A stretch of 64,000 nt of DNA, from NCBI GenBank assembly GCA_009392195.1, contig VFGY01000025.1, forward strand, positions 1 through 64,000, given 5' to 3'. The stretch is from SAR202 cluster bacterium (GTDB taxonomy: Bacteria > Chloroflexota > Dehalococcoidia > Lucifugimonadales > OSU-TB39). The translations under genes and the position numbers were made by a program. Within the stretch, counting starts at the first letter, position 1, and each line of letters opens with the position of its first letter. A model generated the notes under the pieces. The model had not been told where the DNA came from, ran no database searches, and saw nothing but the letters and a program-made list of their open reading frames with translations. Shown in pieces: positions 26,401 through 35,342 of this stretch.

Positions 26401-27832
26401 ACTTACCGGAAATTAAATTCATTACATCTGACTTAGTTAGATCTATATTGGATCCATAACCAGAAATATCATCGCCATGGAAGCAGATTATGTAATCTGA
26501 GTACATACAAATTTCATCTATGTCGTGAGACGAGAAAACTGTTAACATTCTTTCTTTTTTCGATTCAATTAGTTTGTCCCAAACAAATTGAGCCGATAAA
26601 ACATCAAGACCTCTTGTTGGTTGCTCCATTAATAGTATTCGAGTAGATTCATCGATAAGAGATAGCATTAATCTTTGCTGATTACCTCCAGAAAGATGCG
26701 ATGCCATTGAATCAACCTGTCCCTTAATACCAAATTCAAGCATAAGACTAGAAGCGTCGCTCTCAACTTTACTCCAATTAATCAAAGAATTGCGTGACGT
26801 CTTAGCCAAGGCAAAATGTTCTAGGACCGATAAGTCAGAAAACAATCCTTTTTCTAATCTATCAGATGGTAAATATGTAGTGCTCTTGCCTTTAAAATAA
26901 TTTTTGTTGGATGATGTCGTAATTGAAACTGTGTAATGGTCAGAATCGAATATACTTTTCACAAATCCGTCAGCTCCAGAACCTTGTAATCCTGCGATTC
27001 CTAGAATACATCCTTCAGTTACATCTCTAAATTGGTTCAAAGATTTTCCTTGATTGGAAAATCTTTCAATTTGCAAAAAACTATCAGATTGCAAAGAACT
27101 GTTTGCCTCATAATGAGTCCTATTTTCGACACCGAACATCAAATCAATCAATGTTTTAGGCGACACGGGCAAATTTAATGTATCAACAACTTTCCCACTC
27201 CTCATGATAGTAGCACGACTACATATTTGAAGAATTTCATCAATTTTATGAGAAACCAAAACTATGGAATAACCATTTTCTGCTAACCTTTTTAACGTAT
27301 CAAAAACCATCTCTTTTTGATCAAGAGAGAAAGCACTAGTAGGTTCATCCAGTATTATTACTTTAGCGCCATTAAACAATAGTCTGAATAATTCAATTTG
27401 TTGCCTTTCACCAACTGATAAATTTTTAACTTGTGTATTAACATCTATTTCTAATCCATAGTCTTTACAGTATTCAGAAACTGCTATTCTTATCTTTTTG
27501 TAGTCCATAAATCTGGAATTTTTATTCGATCCGACCATAAAGCTTTCTATGATTGTGAGATTAGCGAAGTCCCATGGCTCCTGGCCCAAAATACCGATTC
27601 CTACACTCTGAGATTCTTTAACTGTACCGAGTTGAACCAATTTATCATCAACATACAATTTCCCTGAATCTGGTGAAAGCAACCCGGCCAATATTTTTAC
27701 CAGAGTCGATTTTCCTGCACCATTTTCACCTATTACAGCATGTATGGTACCTGACTCAATGTGAAAAGAAACTGAATCATTGGCAACTAAATTTCCAAAT
27801 GTTTTTGTAATGTTTTCAAATTGTATTTTCAT
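26384..27832 (-). CDS. ABC transporter ATPase, two nucleotide-binding domains (sugar/nucleoside type)
   Basis: About 482 residues. First domain: Walker A GENGAGKSTLVK, signature LSVGERQQIELF, Walker B VIILDEPTSAF. Second domain: degenerate Walker A GLQGSGADGF, signature LSGGNQQRLML, Walker B ILLMEQPTRGLD. This RbsA-like double layout goes with BMP binding proteins. I chose the ATG at 27832 (MKIQFENITKTFG); a TTG eight codons upstream lies inside a hairpin. No Shine-Dalgarno precedes either, and the ATG comes four bases after the U-tract of that hairpin, so translation may be low by design. Confidence 0.92.
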   Translation of the reverse strand: MKIQFENITKTFGNLVANDSVSFHIESGTIHAVIGENGAGKSTLVKILAGLLSPDSGKLYVDDKLVQLGTVKESQSVGIGILGQEPWDFANLTIIESFMVGSNKNSRFMDYKKIRIAVSEYCKDYGLEIDVNTQVKNLSVGERQQIELFRLLFNGAKVIILDEPTSAFSLDQKEMVFDTLKRLAENGYSIVLVSHKIDEILQICSRATIMRSGKVVDTLNLPVSPKTLIDLMFGVENRTHYEANSSLQSDSFLQIERFSNQGKSLNQFRDVTEGCILGIAGLQGSGADGFVKSIFDSDHYTVSITTSSNKNYFKGKSTTYLPSDRLEKGLFSDLSVLEHFALAKTSRNSLINWSKVESDASSLMLEFGIKGQVDSMASHLSGGNQQRLMLSLIDESTRILLMEQPTRGLDVLSAQFVWDKLIESKKERMLTVFSSHDIDEICMYSDYIICFHGDDISGYGSNIDLTKSDVMNLISGKFEDET

Positions 27833-27836
27833 TGCT

Positions 27837-27872
27837 AAAAAAGGCGACTCCCACAATAAGCAGAAGTCGCCT
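27837..27872 (-). terminator. Intrinsic terminator/attenuator between binding-protein and ATPase genes
   Basis: On the minus strand a perfect 8-base stem (AGGCGACT pairing with AGTCGCCT, at 27865-27872 and 27842-27849) with a 15-base loop is followed by a run of six U (27842-27837). It lies inside the operon, after the binding-protein stop and just before the ATPase start. Partial termination here would give more binding protein than membrane subunits, as is common in ABC operons. Confidence 0.8.
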
Positions 27873-27904
27873 AATCCATAAGTAACTCTTAATATGGTTA
27901 TGAA

Positions 27905-29131
27905 TTAATTCGAAGCGGCGCTATCGCCTTTCATTCCTTCAAGCAACATGGGAGTATACCATATTTGTTTATCAGTTGCTTTTTCCCCATCTGCTAGGTA
28001 CTGAGAACCATCCTGAAAATTTAATGGCCCTGTAAACAACTCTACTCCTTTATTTCCCAAAGCATCAATGAAACTCTGTATTTGCCTTTGTTGTCCTTCA
28101 GTTAAGCCATCACCCATTTTGTAACCAATTGATGAAGTTGGTTTATGATTTATATTACCCCAGTTAGGACCAACCCAAGTCCATTCGGCCTTATAGGTAT
28201 CGCTACCTACAGATTTAACTAAATCAAGATAAGCAGGCCCCCAATTGAAGTAGGGTACACCTAAACAAACATCTGTTGCTTGTTCGCATGCGCCTTCATA
28301 ATCATAAGGTACAGCCCAAACCGCATCCCCTGATTGAGCCCTCTGACCCGCCACTATTAAAGCATCTGGTGTATCTATGCCCGATATGACGACGTCAACG
28401 CCTGAATCAAAAAATTCATTTGATACCTGTGTAGGATCCAAAGTAACTCCTGGGATATTAAACCAAAATCCAATCCAAGTTACCGAGAAGTCTAATTCAC
28501 CAGTGAATTGTGAATTATAAGTCTTTAGACAATGCTTAGCTCCCAAATATGCCGAGTTAGCTAATCTTCTTGTTTCATCATTAATCAATGGACCCAAGAA
28601 GCCGATTTTACCTGTCTTTGATTTTATTGCTGCTGCACACCCAGCAATCATTTTACCGTACTCCATCTTTCCAAAAACATTACCCAAATTTGTTAAATCA
28701 GACCTATATCCATTACCTTCTTTCCAAGCGCTATCACCTGATGCCCATATCATGGGTACATTAGGGTGCTTTGCCGCTGCCGCCAATATTCCATCTTTCA
28801 TATCGTCTGAAGTAGCGATTACCAACTGTGCACCATCGGCAATCATATCATCTACCACTTGTTCAACAGTTATGTTAGGTGAATCTGCAGGATTAACTTT
28901 ATCAATAACTATCATCGTACTTTTAGATTGTTCTGCTGCCCATTCACCACCTTCGTAGTGAGCTTGAGAATAGCCTTTATCATCTTTTGGTCCTACAAGA
29001 ATGAGACCAAATTTTATTGCAGAGGCTTCAGTTTCTTTTTCTTCCGAAGAACAAGATATTTGCAATAAAACAAGAGAAGCCAATACCAAAACCAAACTTA
29101 TTTTCATATATTTTCCAACCGCCAAATGCAT
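27905..29131 (-). CDS. BMP family lipoprotein, nucleoside/purine ABC transporter binding protein
   Basis: 408 residues. The N-terminus has a signal peptide with hydrophobic core ISLVLVLASLVLL and lipobox LQISC, so the mature protein is a lipid-anchored binding protein. FGLILVGPKDDKGYSQAHYEGG and KIGFLGPL match the BMP (PnrA/TmpC) fold, whose studied members bind purine nucleosides. ATG at 29131 has a strong AAGGAGGG seven bases upstream. First and probably most expressed gene of the operon, followed by a terminator-like hairpin. Purine specificity is inferred from hpt in the operon and guaC next to it. Confidence 0.9.
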   Translation of the reverse strand: MHLAVGKYMKISLVLVLASLVLLQISCSSEEKETEASAIKFGLILVGPKDDKGYSQAHYEGGEWAAEQSKSTMIVIDKVNPADSPNITVEQVVDDMIADGAQLVIATSDDMKDGILAAAAKHPNVPMIWASGDSAWKEGNGYRSDLTNLGNVFGKMEYGKMIAGCAAAIKSKTGKIGFLGPLINDETRRLANSAYLGAKHCLKTYNSQFTGELDFSVTWIGFWFNIPGVTLDPTQVSNEFFDSGVDVVISGIDTPDALIVAGQRAQSGDAVWAVPYDYEGACEQATDVCLGVPYFNWGPAYLDLVKSVGSDTYKAEWTWVGPNWGNINHKPTSSIGYKMGDGLTEGQQRQIQSFIDALGNKGVELFTGPLNFQDGSQYLADGEKATDKQIWYTPMLLEGMKGDSAASN

Positions 29132-29173
29132 TAAAAAACCCTCCTTAGAATTAAAGAATGACGAAACAACACA

Positions 29174-29202
29174 ATACTATATCTTGTGGAGATGCAGGTC
29201 AA
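29174..29202 (-). promoter_or_regulatory. Sigma-70-type promoter of the purine transporter operon
   Basis: Minus strand: -35 TTGACC (29202-29197), spacer of 17, -10 TAGTAT (29179-29174). It lies about 43 bases upstream of the binding-protein ATG, leaving room for a short leader with the AAGGAGGG site. Confidence 0.65.
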
Positions 29203-29210
29203 TGCCACAA
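29184..29210. promoter_or_regulatory. Inverted repeat spanning the -35 box, candidate operator
   Basis: TTGTGG (29184-29189) and CCACAA (29205-29210) form a perfect 6-base inverted repeat with 15 bases between, centred on the -35 element of the transporter promoter. The position fits a repressor site; the regulator is not identifiable here. Confidence 0.35.
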
Positions 29211-29262
29211 CATGGCGAATAATTGGTGATGCACAAAATGTCAGACTTTCTTTTACACTATG

Positions 29263-29268
29263 TATAAT
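29263..29268 (+). promoter_or_regulatory. Possible -10 box (TATAAT) for the small Cys-rich protein gene
   Basis: TATAAT preceded by TG, 83 bases before the ATG at 29351; no good -35 box at the right spacing. The 219-base gap between the transporter operon and this gene holds little else apart from the divergent promoter. Confidence 0.3.
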
Positions 29269-29350
29269 AAATTGAAGATAATAATGATTTCAGCATTAGC
29301 AAGATAAACATCTACTAAAACCTGATCCTAAATGAGATAATGAAAGATAA

Positions 29351-29533
29351 ATGAGCAATAAATTATCAGATGCTGGAATCTGTCAAAATTGTAAATTCGT
29401 CAGCAGAATCGTCTCAGGAAAAGGATCTATATTTATACAGTGTAAGCAACACTTTTCCAACAAAAAATTTCCTAAATATCCAAGATTACCTGTTACAATT
29501 TGTTCAGGATTTATAGAAAATGGTAAAGACTAA
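29351..29533 (+). CDS. Conserved small Cys-rich protein, probably zinc-binding
   Basis: 60 residues. CQNCKF, later CKQH, and the end FPKYPRLPVTICSGF form a pattern I know from small uncharacterised proteins of Actinobacteria and Chloroflexota. Four Cys and one His could bind one zinc or a cluster. The gene overlaps the next one by 14 bases, so the two are probably co-translated. Function unknown. Confidence 0.7.
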   Translation: MSNKLSDAGICQNCKFVSRIVSGKGSIFIQCKQHFSNKKFPKYPRLPVTICSGFIENGKD

Positions 29534-30404
29534 TTCACAACAAATCAAAATAATCACAACTGCTGCGGAAGCATTCATAAAATCCGTGCCACAGACCGTT
29601 AAAGAACTATATTCTAAAAATCTTGGTTCTGAGATTATAGGACCTGTTAAAGGAAGACCTATTTCAGAAGATTTACAAATCATTGTAGATAAAGAATGTG
29701 ATGATTTATTTAAATCTATTATTACAAACACTGGCTTATCATTCGATATATATTCGGAACACGGCACTTATAACATCAACCACACTTCATCGCCAGAATA
29801 TATTGCCGTAATTGACCCATTTGACGGGTCATCACTGTACAGAAACGGAATACCAGCAGAATGGTGGAGCGTATTTAGCATTTTCGATAATGATTTCAAA
29901 CCTATATTAGGCAGAGCAATAGATATCGTTAGAAGCGAGTCGTACGAAGCAAAAAGTGATTCAGTATCAATGCAAACAATATCATCTGAATCCAAAATTA
30001 CCATAAAACCTTCTTCTAAAACGTCTTTTTCTTCAAATGTTTGGATTGCTTCCTATCTGATGGACCCGTCTTATTTGACTAAATGGTATCCCTTGGTAGA
30101 AAACATACTAACTAAGTGGCCTGCAACAAAAATATGGCCAAATGGTGGCTCCTCTATTTACCCTTGGCTTTCCAGAGGTATTGTTGATGCGTATCTTATG
30201 GTAAATGAACCTAAGTCAGAAACAGACCCAGGTTTAAGTTTTGCTTATTTTTCCGGATATCCGATTTACGAAATAGATAACAACAATCAACTCATTCCAT
30301 ATCAATTTGTCCCACAGAACAACAACGAAAGAAGTAAAATACTATTAGCTTGCTGTACTGCCGAATTAGCACATGAAATAATAAATGAATGTAATATTAT
30401 TTGA
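29520..30404 (+). CDS. Inositol monophosphatase-like phosphatase
   Basis: 294 residues of the lithium-sensitive phosphatase superfamily. AVIDPFDGSSLYRNG is the metal-binding DPxDGS motif, with Glu in YSEHGTY supplying the first motif; the C-terminal WPNGGSSIYPWLSRGIVDAYL and the DPGLSFAYFS region correspond to GSxAxxxxxVAxGxxD and WDxAA but are altered, so substrate may differ from inositol phosphate. It overlaps the preceding Cys-rich gene and is followed 11 bases later by an aminopeptidase. Confidence 0.75.
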   Translation: MVKTNSQQIKIITTAAEAFIKSVPQTVKELYSKNLGSEIIGPVKGRPISEDLQIIVDKECDDLFKSIITNTGLSFDIYSEHGTYNINHTSSPEYIAVIDPFDGSSLYRNGIPAEWWSVFSIFDNDFKPILGRAIDIVRSESYEAKSDSVSMQTISSESKITIKPSSKTSFSSNVWIASYLMDPSYLTKWYPLVENILTKWPATKIWPNGGSSIYPWLSRGIVDAYLMVNEPKSETDPGLSFAYFSGYPIYEIDNNNQLIPYQFVPQNNNERSKILLACCTAELAHEIINECNII

Positions 30405-30415
30405 GATGATTTTTA

Positions 30416-31738
30416 ATGACTATCAATAAAATTGAACAAAACGATTTTTCAAATAGGCGAAAAACCTTAATGTCTCACAACATGGATGGTGCAACAATTA
30501 TTGCTGCAGGTCATAATTCACCCCGTAATCATGATGTTAACCACCAATTTAGACAACAATCTGATTTTTGGTATTTTACTGGCTTCGAAGAACCTGATGC
30601 AGTAATGGTTCTTTTACCTAATGACACTAAACCCTACGTGATGTTCACAACCCCTTTCGATCAAACCTTCGCTATTTGGAATGGTCCTATGGAAGGTATA
30701 GAAGGGATACAAAATGATTATGGTGTTGACGCCGCATATTCAATTAAAGAACTTACGCATAAACTTCCCGAATTACTCAAAGGGTATACAAAATTATATT
30801 TTTCTATAGGACTCGATCCAATATTAGATCAAGTTATATCTAATATTGTGACTAGTAGAAGATCCGGAGCAGCTAGGGACGGCAACTATATAACAAACAT
30901 AATCGACCCAAAACAAACAATCGACAATATGCGACTACTTAAATCACAAAATGAAATTAATTTATTAAAAACAGCAATCGACATAACAACAGACGGATTT
31001 AACAAAGCTCTAAATTTTACTAAACCTGGAAAATTCGAGTATGAAATCCAAGCAGAATTAGAAAAAGAGTTTCGTAAAGCTGGTTCTGTCAGAAATGGTT
31101 ATCCATCTATTGTTGCTTCAGGCAACAATTCATGCGTATTACATTACACAAACAACAATTCCGAATTGAAAAATGGTGATTTGCTTCTAATTGATGCAGG
31201 AGCTGAAATGGATTATTACACGGCTGATATCACCCGCACATGGCCTATAAACGGTAATTTCACAGATTTACAAAAGGACATATACTCAATAGTCCTTGAA
31301 GCACAAATCAAAGCTATAAATGATGTTAAACCCGAAGCAACAATCGACTCGATAAATAAAACAACAGTTACAACTCTTACCGATGGATTAATCCAAATAG
31401 GTCTTTTAACCGGCAATACGGAAAAATTAGTTGAAGAAAAAGCATATCGCAAATATTACATGCATGGCACCTCACATTGGCTTGGAATAGACGTGCACGA
31501 CGCTGGAGTCTATTCCAAAAATAATTCCTTTACAAAATTAAAGCCTGGCATGGTACTAACAGTTGAACCCGGATTGTACTTCAGTAAGTACATTGATGAA
31601 TTACCACAAGAAATGAAAGGTATAGGTATTAGGATAGAGGATAATATACTCGTCACCAAAACAGGAAACATCAACCTATCACAAAAAATCCCAAAAGAAA
31701 TTGATGAAATCGAACCCCTAATAGGAATATTAAGTTAG
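30416..31738 (+). CDS. Xaa-Pro aminopeptidase (M24B)
   Basis: 440 residues: N-terminal aminopeptidase-P domain (HNSPRNHDVNHQFRQQSDFWYFTGF) and C-terminal pita-bread catalytic domain. The five metal ligands appear in LIDAGAEMDYYTADITRTW (two Asp), HGTSHWLGIDVHD (His), TVEPGLY (Glu) and GIRIEDN (Glu). Removes N-terminal residues preceding proline, in the cytoplasm. Co-directional with the phosphatase (11-base gap). Confidence 0.92.
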   Translation: MTINKIEQNDFSNRRKTLMSHNMDGATIIAAGHNSPRNHDVNHQFRQQSDFWYFTGFEEPDAVMVLLPNDTKPYVMFTTPFDQTFAIWNGPMEGIEGIQNDYGVDAAYSIKELTHKLPELLKGYTKLYFSIGLDPILDQVISNIVTSRRSGAARDGNYITNIIDPKQTIDNMRLLKSQNEINLLKTAIDITTDGFNKALNFTKPGKFEYEIQAELEKEFRKAGSVRNGYPSIVASGNNSCVLHYTNNNSELKNGDLLLIDAGAEMDYYTADITRTWPINGNFTDLQKDIYSIVLEAQIKAINDVKPEATIDSINKTTVTTLTDGLIQIGLLTGNTEKLVEEKAYRKYYMHGTSHWLGIDVHDAGVYSKNNSFTKLKPGMVLTVEPGLYFSKYIDELPQEMKGIGIRIEDNILVTKTGNINLSQKIPKEIDEIEPLIGILS

Positions 31739-31746
31739 TTCAATTA

Positions 31747-32475
31747 TCAAGCTAAAATATTGTACAGTTCTTTAAAAAGTGTGATTGATGAAGAAATTAT
31801 TATAAAACCTACTATAACCTTCCTCATTGCCGTATCTTTCAATTGATTTGAAAACCATTTACCAGCCAAATATCCCAGCATCGATGGAAATATACATAAA
31901 GCTGTTATTTGGACGTGTTTAGTTTCTACTAACCCGGATAGTAAATAACCTAAGGCAGCTGTCCCATAAACGAAAAGTAAATATATAGATATATATCCTC
32001 GTACAAGGTTGATTTTTGAAAACTTAGGCAACAATATTGCAACTAAAACGGGAGTTCCCATGCCGGTTGAAGAAATAAGTGCCGCTACGGGAATTGAAAT
32101 AAAATATATTATTTTATTTGATACTATATTAATAACTTTGATATTTGAAATTATCAGTATTGCCATAGCTATCACTACGCAAGAAATAACTATTGCAAGA
32201 ATAGAACTTTCAATATTTTTTACAAATAATATACCAAAAGAGGTTCCAATAATTGCTGAAATCCCTAGAGGTATAATCGTATTCTTATCAATTTGATCCC
32301 TAGTTTCCCAAACTAATATCCCTGTTAAAATCACAGGCACACTAACAAGTACTATTACAACAGAGACAGGGTCTAGCACGAACAACAGTAAAGGACTTGC
32401 AGTTAACCCTAAACCAAAGGAAAGCGTCCTTAAAACGAAGGCTGCCAATGTCATTATTATCATAACCAAAAACAA
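31747..32475 (-). CDS. TSUP (TauE/SafE) family transporter
   Basis: About 242 residues with seven to eight hydrophobic helices. FVLRTLSFGLGLTASPLLL and the internal repeat ALISSTGMGTPVLVAILLPK are the two halves of the TSUP fold, associated with sulfite, organosulfonate or other anion export. The start is uncertain: TTG at 32475, or ATG at 32463 or 32454. It converges on the aminopeptidase gene. Confidence 0.8.
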   Translation of the reverse strand: MFLVMIIMTLAAFVLRTLSFGLGLTASPLLLFVLDPVSVVIVLVSVPVILTGILVWETRDQIDKNTIIPLGISAIIGTSFGILFVKNIESSILAIVISCVVIAMAILIISNIKVINIVSNKIIYFISIPVAALISSTGMGTPVLVAILLPKFSKINLVRGYISIYLLFVYGTAALGYLLSGLVETKHVQITALCIFPSMLGYLAGKWFSNQLKDTAMRKVIVGFIIISSSITLFKELYNILA

Positions 32476-32650
32476 ATCTAAACTTATAATAATCCCTTCC
32501 CTTAGCTAATAAACCCAGCATTAAAGCATTAACAATTAATTGATAAATCATATACAACGAAATTTTTGCAATTCAATCGGTTGATTCAATTAAGCGTCTC
32601 AATATTACTACCTTGATTATTATTCTATCAAGTAACAAAATAGTAGAGAT

Positions 32651-32836
32651 ATGAATGAACAACAAATAAACCAAATATTGAACCATACCAGCGAAGTCCT
32701 TAGTTGTAATGAATGTGGCACAAAAATCCGTTACGGGGATTATGATTGCCCTCACTGTGGGAATGAACTGGATGATCAATTGAGAGAATGGGCTATAGAA
32801 TTACTTACTAAATTAAACAAAAGTAATGAATCCTGA
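32651..32836 (+). CDS. Small zinc-ribbon protein
   Basis: 61 residues with one zinc ribbon, C-N-E-C-GTKIRYGDYD-C-P-H-C-G, and flanking helices. A weak Shine-Dalgarno (AGAGATATG) precedes the ATG. It lies 15 bases before an LLM oxidoreductase gene, so probably shares its transcript. Function unknown; possibly a nucleic-acid or protein-binding adaptor. Confidence 0.65.
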   Translation: MNEQQINQILNHTSEVLSCNECGTKIRYGDYDCPHCGNELDDQLREWAIELLTKLNKSNES

Positions 32837-32851
32837 AGGAAGGTACCAAAT

Positions 32852-33670
32852 TTGGAAATAGGTATAGACACAATACTTAGTGCAGAATCAATAGACATTG
32901 TCGAATTAGCTCCTGAAGTTGAAAAACTTGGGTTTGAGTCTATTTGGACTGGAGACCAACCAACATTACCAGTTAAAACAGAAAATGATGTGCCAAGAGA
33001 ATGGGGAGATATACCGGACCCTTTGATAATGTTAGCAAGGGCGTCAGCAGTTACTGAAACCTTGAAACTAGGGACAGCTGTATACGTCGTAACCGAAAGA
33101 AATCCTTTGACAATAGCTAAAGAAATCGCTTCTTTAGATATGTACAGTAACGGTAGATTTATATTTGGTATTGGTACCGGCTCTATTAAAGAAGAGGCTA
33201 TCCTTTTGAATTCTGACTTTGAACATAGATGGACACAGGCTAAAGAAAGTGTATTGGCTATGAAAGAGCTCTGGACCAAAGAACAAAGTGAATTCCATGG
33301 TCAATATTATGATTTCCCTCCAGTGTATTGCTATCCAAAACCGGTTAGTAAACCCCATCCTCCCATCCTTCTTGGGAGTATGATAGATAAAGTATTCGGT
33401 AGAATAATCAATTATGCTAATGGATGGATACCAATTGGTGTTGAACCAGACATAGTAAAAAAGGGTAGGGAAATACTAAATAAAATGTCTGATGAAGCTA
33501 ATGTAGACCCCAAAGAGTTTAATATTACCGTATTGGGAGTAAATCCTAATAAAAAACTCATATCAGAATTTGAAAAAGCAGGCGCCGATAGAGTTACAAT
33601 AAGTCTAAAAACGGATAACAAAATCAATAGTATTAAAGAACTCAATGAAATAGCGATTAAAGTGCTTTAG
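32852..33670 (+). CDS. LLM-class flavin/F420-dependent oxidoreductase
   Basis: 272 residues of the luciferase-like barrel: LGFESIWTGDQP, SLDMYSNGRFIFGIGTGSIKEE and YCYPKPVSKPHPPILLGS are hallmark segments. The GIGTGSxKEE loop is typical of the F420/FMN-using bacterial group. The start is TTG at 32852 preceded by GAAGGAAGG at good spacing. A second LLM gene lies at 60062-60892. Substrate unknown. Confidence 0.88.
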   Translation: MEIGIDTILSAESIDIVELAPEVEKLGFESIWTGDQPTLPVKTENDVPREWGDIPDPLIMLARASAVTETLKLGTAVYVVTERNPLTIAKEIASLDMYSNGRFIFGIGTGSIKEEAILLNSDFEHRWTQAKESVLAMKELWTKEQSEFHGQYYDFPPVYCYPKPVSKPHPPILLGSMIDKVFGRIINYANGWIPIGVEPDIVKKGREILNKMSDEANVDPKEFNITVLGVNPNKKLISEFEKAGADRVTISLKTDNKINSIKELNEIAIKVL

Positions 33671-33698
33671 CCTAATTCATCAAAATCAACATCAACCA

Positions 33699-34517
33699 TT
33701 ATCTTCCAAGCAGTTTTGAAAGTCCTTCACCTTGCTCTTGACAATAACCGTAAATGGTCGTCAAATCCCACCCTATACAAAAATCGATTACTCCCATATC
33801 CATATAAGGTTTAGCTTCTTCCCATTCATTTATCTCAACTCTTGGACGTATACCTTTTTTGAGACAAGTATCTATGGTCAGTTTTTCTGCTTTTTTTATA
33901 TCTGGATGATCATAATTTCCTGCAATTCCAATGCTCATAGAATAATCTCCAGGACCAAATTGGACCATATCCACACCCTCAACTGATAATATGGCATCAA
34001 GATCGTCTATAGCAGGTTTTTTTTCTATCATTATTGCTACAACACCTTCTTCGGTAGCTTTAACAAAATCTGGCAAATCGACATTGGGAAAAACATAACC
34101 CATATCCCTTGTCATTGATACCCCAGCTAAACCACCACTGTTAGGAGTCTCCGCTCTCATTCCTGCGACAGCTTCTTTAGCGTCGTCCACGCTACGAATA
34201 TCTGCAAATAACAAATTTTGGATTCCTGATCCTACTGCTCTCTCAGCTTGAAATATTCTAGGTTCTTGGTCCAATTTAATCATAGAAGACATATGGTCAA
34301 ATAAATCAACAGCTCTCCCAAAATTTTCTAACGAAAACAAATCGTATGGAGCATATTGACCGGTAAACTCTACGTAGTCCATCGAACCACTATGACCAAT
34401 AACTTCTACTACCCCTGGCCAAATAGAATGCACATGAGTACCAATTGTTGGTTTGTCCGCTTTAATCAGTTCCCTTAAAACGTTCTTTCTTTCAGCAATA
34501 CGATTTACCTTGGGCAT
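33699..34517 (-). CDS. HpcH/HpaI-type aldolase
   Basis: 272 residues of the class II 2-keto-3-deoxy-aldarate aldolase family: PTIGTHVHSIWPGVVEVIGHSG, MDYVEFTGQYAPYDL, VAIMIEKKPAIDDLDAILSVEG with the metal-binding Glu, and FGPGDYSMSIG with the Asp. The family cleaves 2-oxo-4-hydroxy acids. The position usually held by Arg in VRVP looks like MIKLDQ, so specificity may differ. Three members of this family occur in the window (also at 36699 and 45821). Confidence 0.87.
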   Translation of the reverse strand: MPKVNRIAERKNVLRELIKADKPTIGTHVHSIWPGVVEVIGHSGSMDYVEFTGQYAPYDLFSLENFGRAVDLFDHMSSMIKLDQEPRIFQAERAVGSGIQNLLFADIRSVDDAKEAVAGMRAETPNSGGLAGVSMTRDMGYVFPNVDLPDFVKATEEGVVAIMIEKKPAIDDLDAILSVEGVDMVQFGPGDYSMSIGIAGNYDHPDIKKAEKLTIDTCLKKGIRPRVEINEWEEAKPYMDMGVIDFCIGWDLTTIYGYCQEQGEGLSKLLGR

Positions 34518-34683
34518 TTTAAATTTCTCCAGTTTAATTAATTCTTATAGACTTGCAAAAATGAATTCAACTATCCAAAATCAAACAAGACACGCAAATA
34601 GTAACACAAATGTTTTTGGGGTATCACCTATTATTTGTGCTGTAAAAAGCACTTTATAGATTACTGTGAGGTTAATTAACTAA

Positions 34684-35334
34684 ATGAGAATTATATTGAT
34701 TAGACATGGCCAAAGCACAGGAAATACTGAACGTAGATTTCAGGGTCAAAGTAAAGATCCTAGGTTTCATCTGACTGAACTTGGAAAGCAGCAGGCTCGC
34801 AAATTAAAGCAACGTTTTATTAATGAAAACATAGCTCCTACACATATATATTCTAGCCCACTAAAAAGGGTAAAAGAAACAGCAGAAATCATAGCTGACG
34901 GAACAAATATTGCCATCCAATATTCAGATGATTTACAAGAATATGGACTTGGAATATTAACAGGAATGTCTATTGAAGAAGCCAGTAACAATTATAAAGA
35001 ATCTGAATGGGAACAGCTTGAAATTAATGAGTATGGAACAGTAGAAGGGGCAGAAACAATAGAAGAAAAATTGAGGCGAGCTAAGGAAATAATTAACCGA
35101 GTAATAAGAGAGCACAACGATGAACATACAGTTTTCTTAGTTTGCCATGGGGGATTTTTGCAAGACGTTATAGCAAACATACTCGAAACGCCGAAACGGT
35201 GGCGTATAAGTATAAAAAATACAGCTATTTTTGACTTCTCAATAAAATTAGATGAATGGGCAAAAAAAGAATCATTTAAGACAAATAGGTTTTGGCAAAT
35301 TAACAGTTTTAACGACCATACACATCTTTTGTAA
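34684..35334 (+). CDS. Histidine phosphatase (phosphoglycerate mutase-like)
   Basis: 216 residues. LIRHGQSTGNTE holds the phospho-acceptor His (RHG), SSPLKRVKETA a phosphate-binding Arg, EYGLGILTGM the Glu and VCHGGFLQ the second His. Cytoplasmic phosphatase or mutase; the branch cannot be fixed by sequence (cobalamin-phosphate phosphatase CobC-like is one option). Start ATG with GTGAGG upstream. Confidence 0.88.
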   Translation: MRIILIRHGQSTGNTERRFQGQSKDPRFHLTELGKQQARKLKQRFINENIAPTHIYSSPLKRVKETAEIIADGTNIAIQYSDDLQEYGLGILTGMSIEEASNNYKESEWEQLEINEYGTVEGAETIEEKLRRAKEIINRVIREHNDEHTVFLVCHGGFLQDVIANILETPKRWRISIKNTAIFDFSIKLDEWAKKESFKTNRFWQINSFNDHTHLL

Positions 35335-35342
35335 AACCAAAT

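Noticed and set aside
26384-27832. ATPase as ribose or xylose transporter component
   Set aside because: The binding protein is BMP type and hpt is in the operon, so a nucleoside/purine role fits better.
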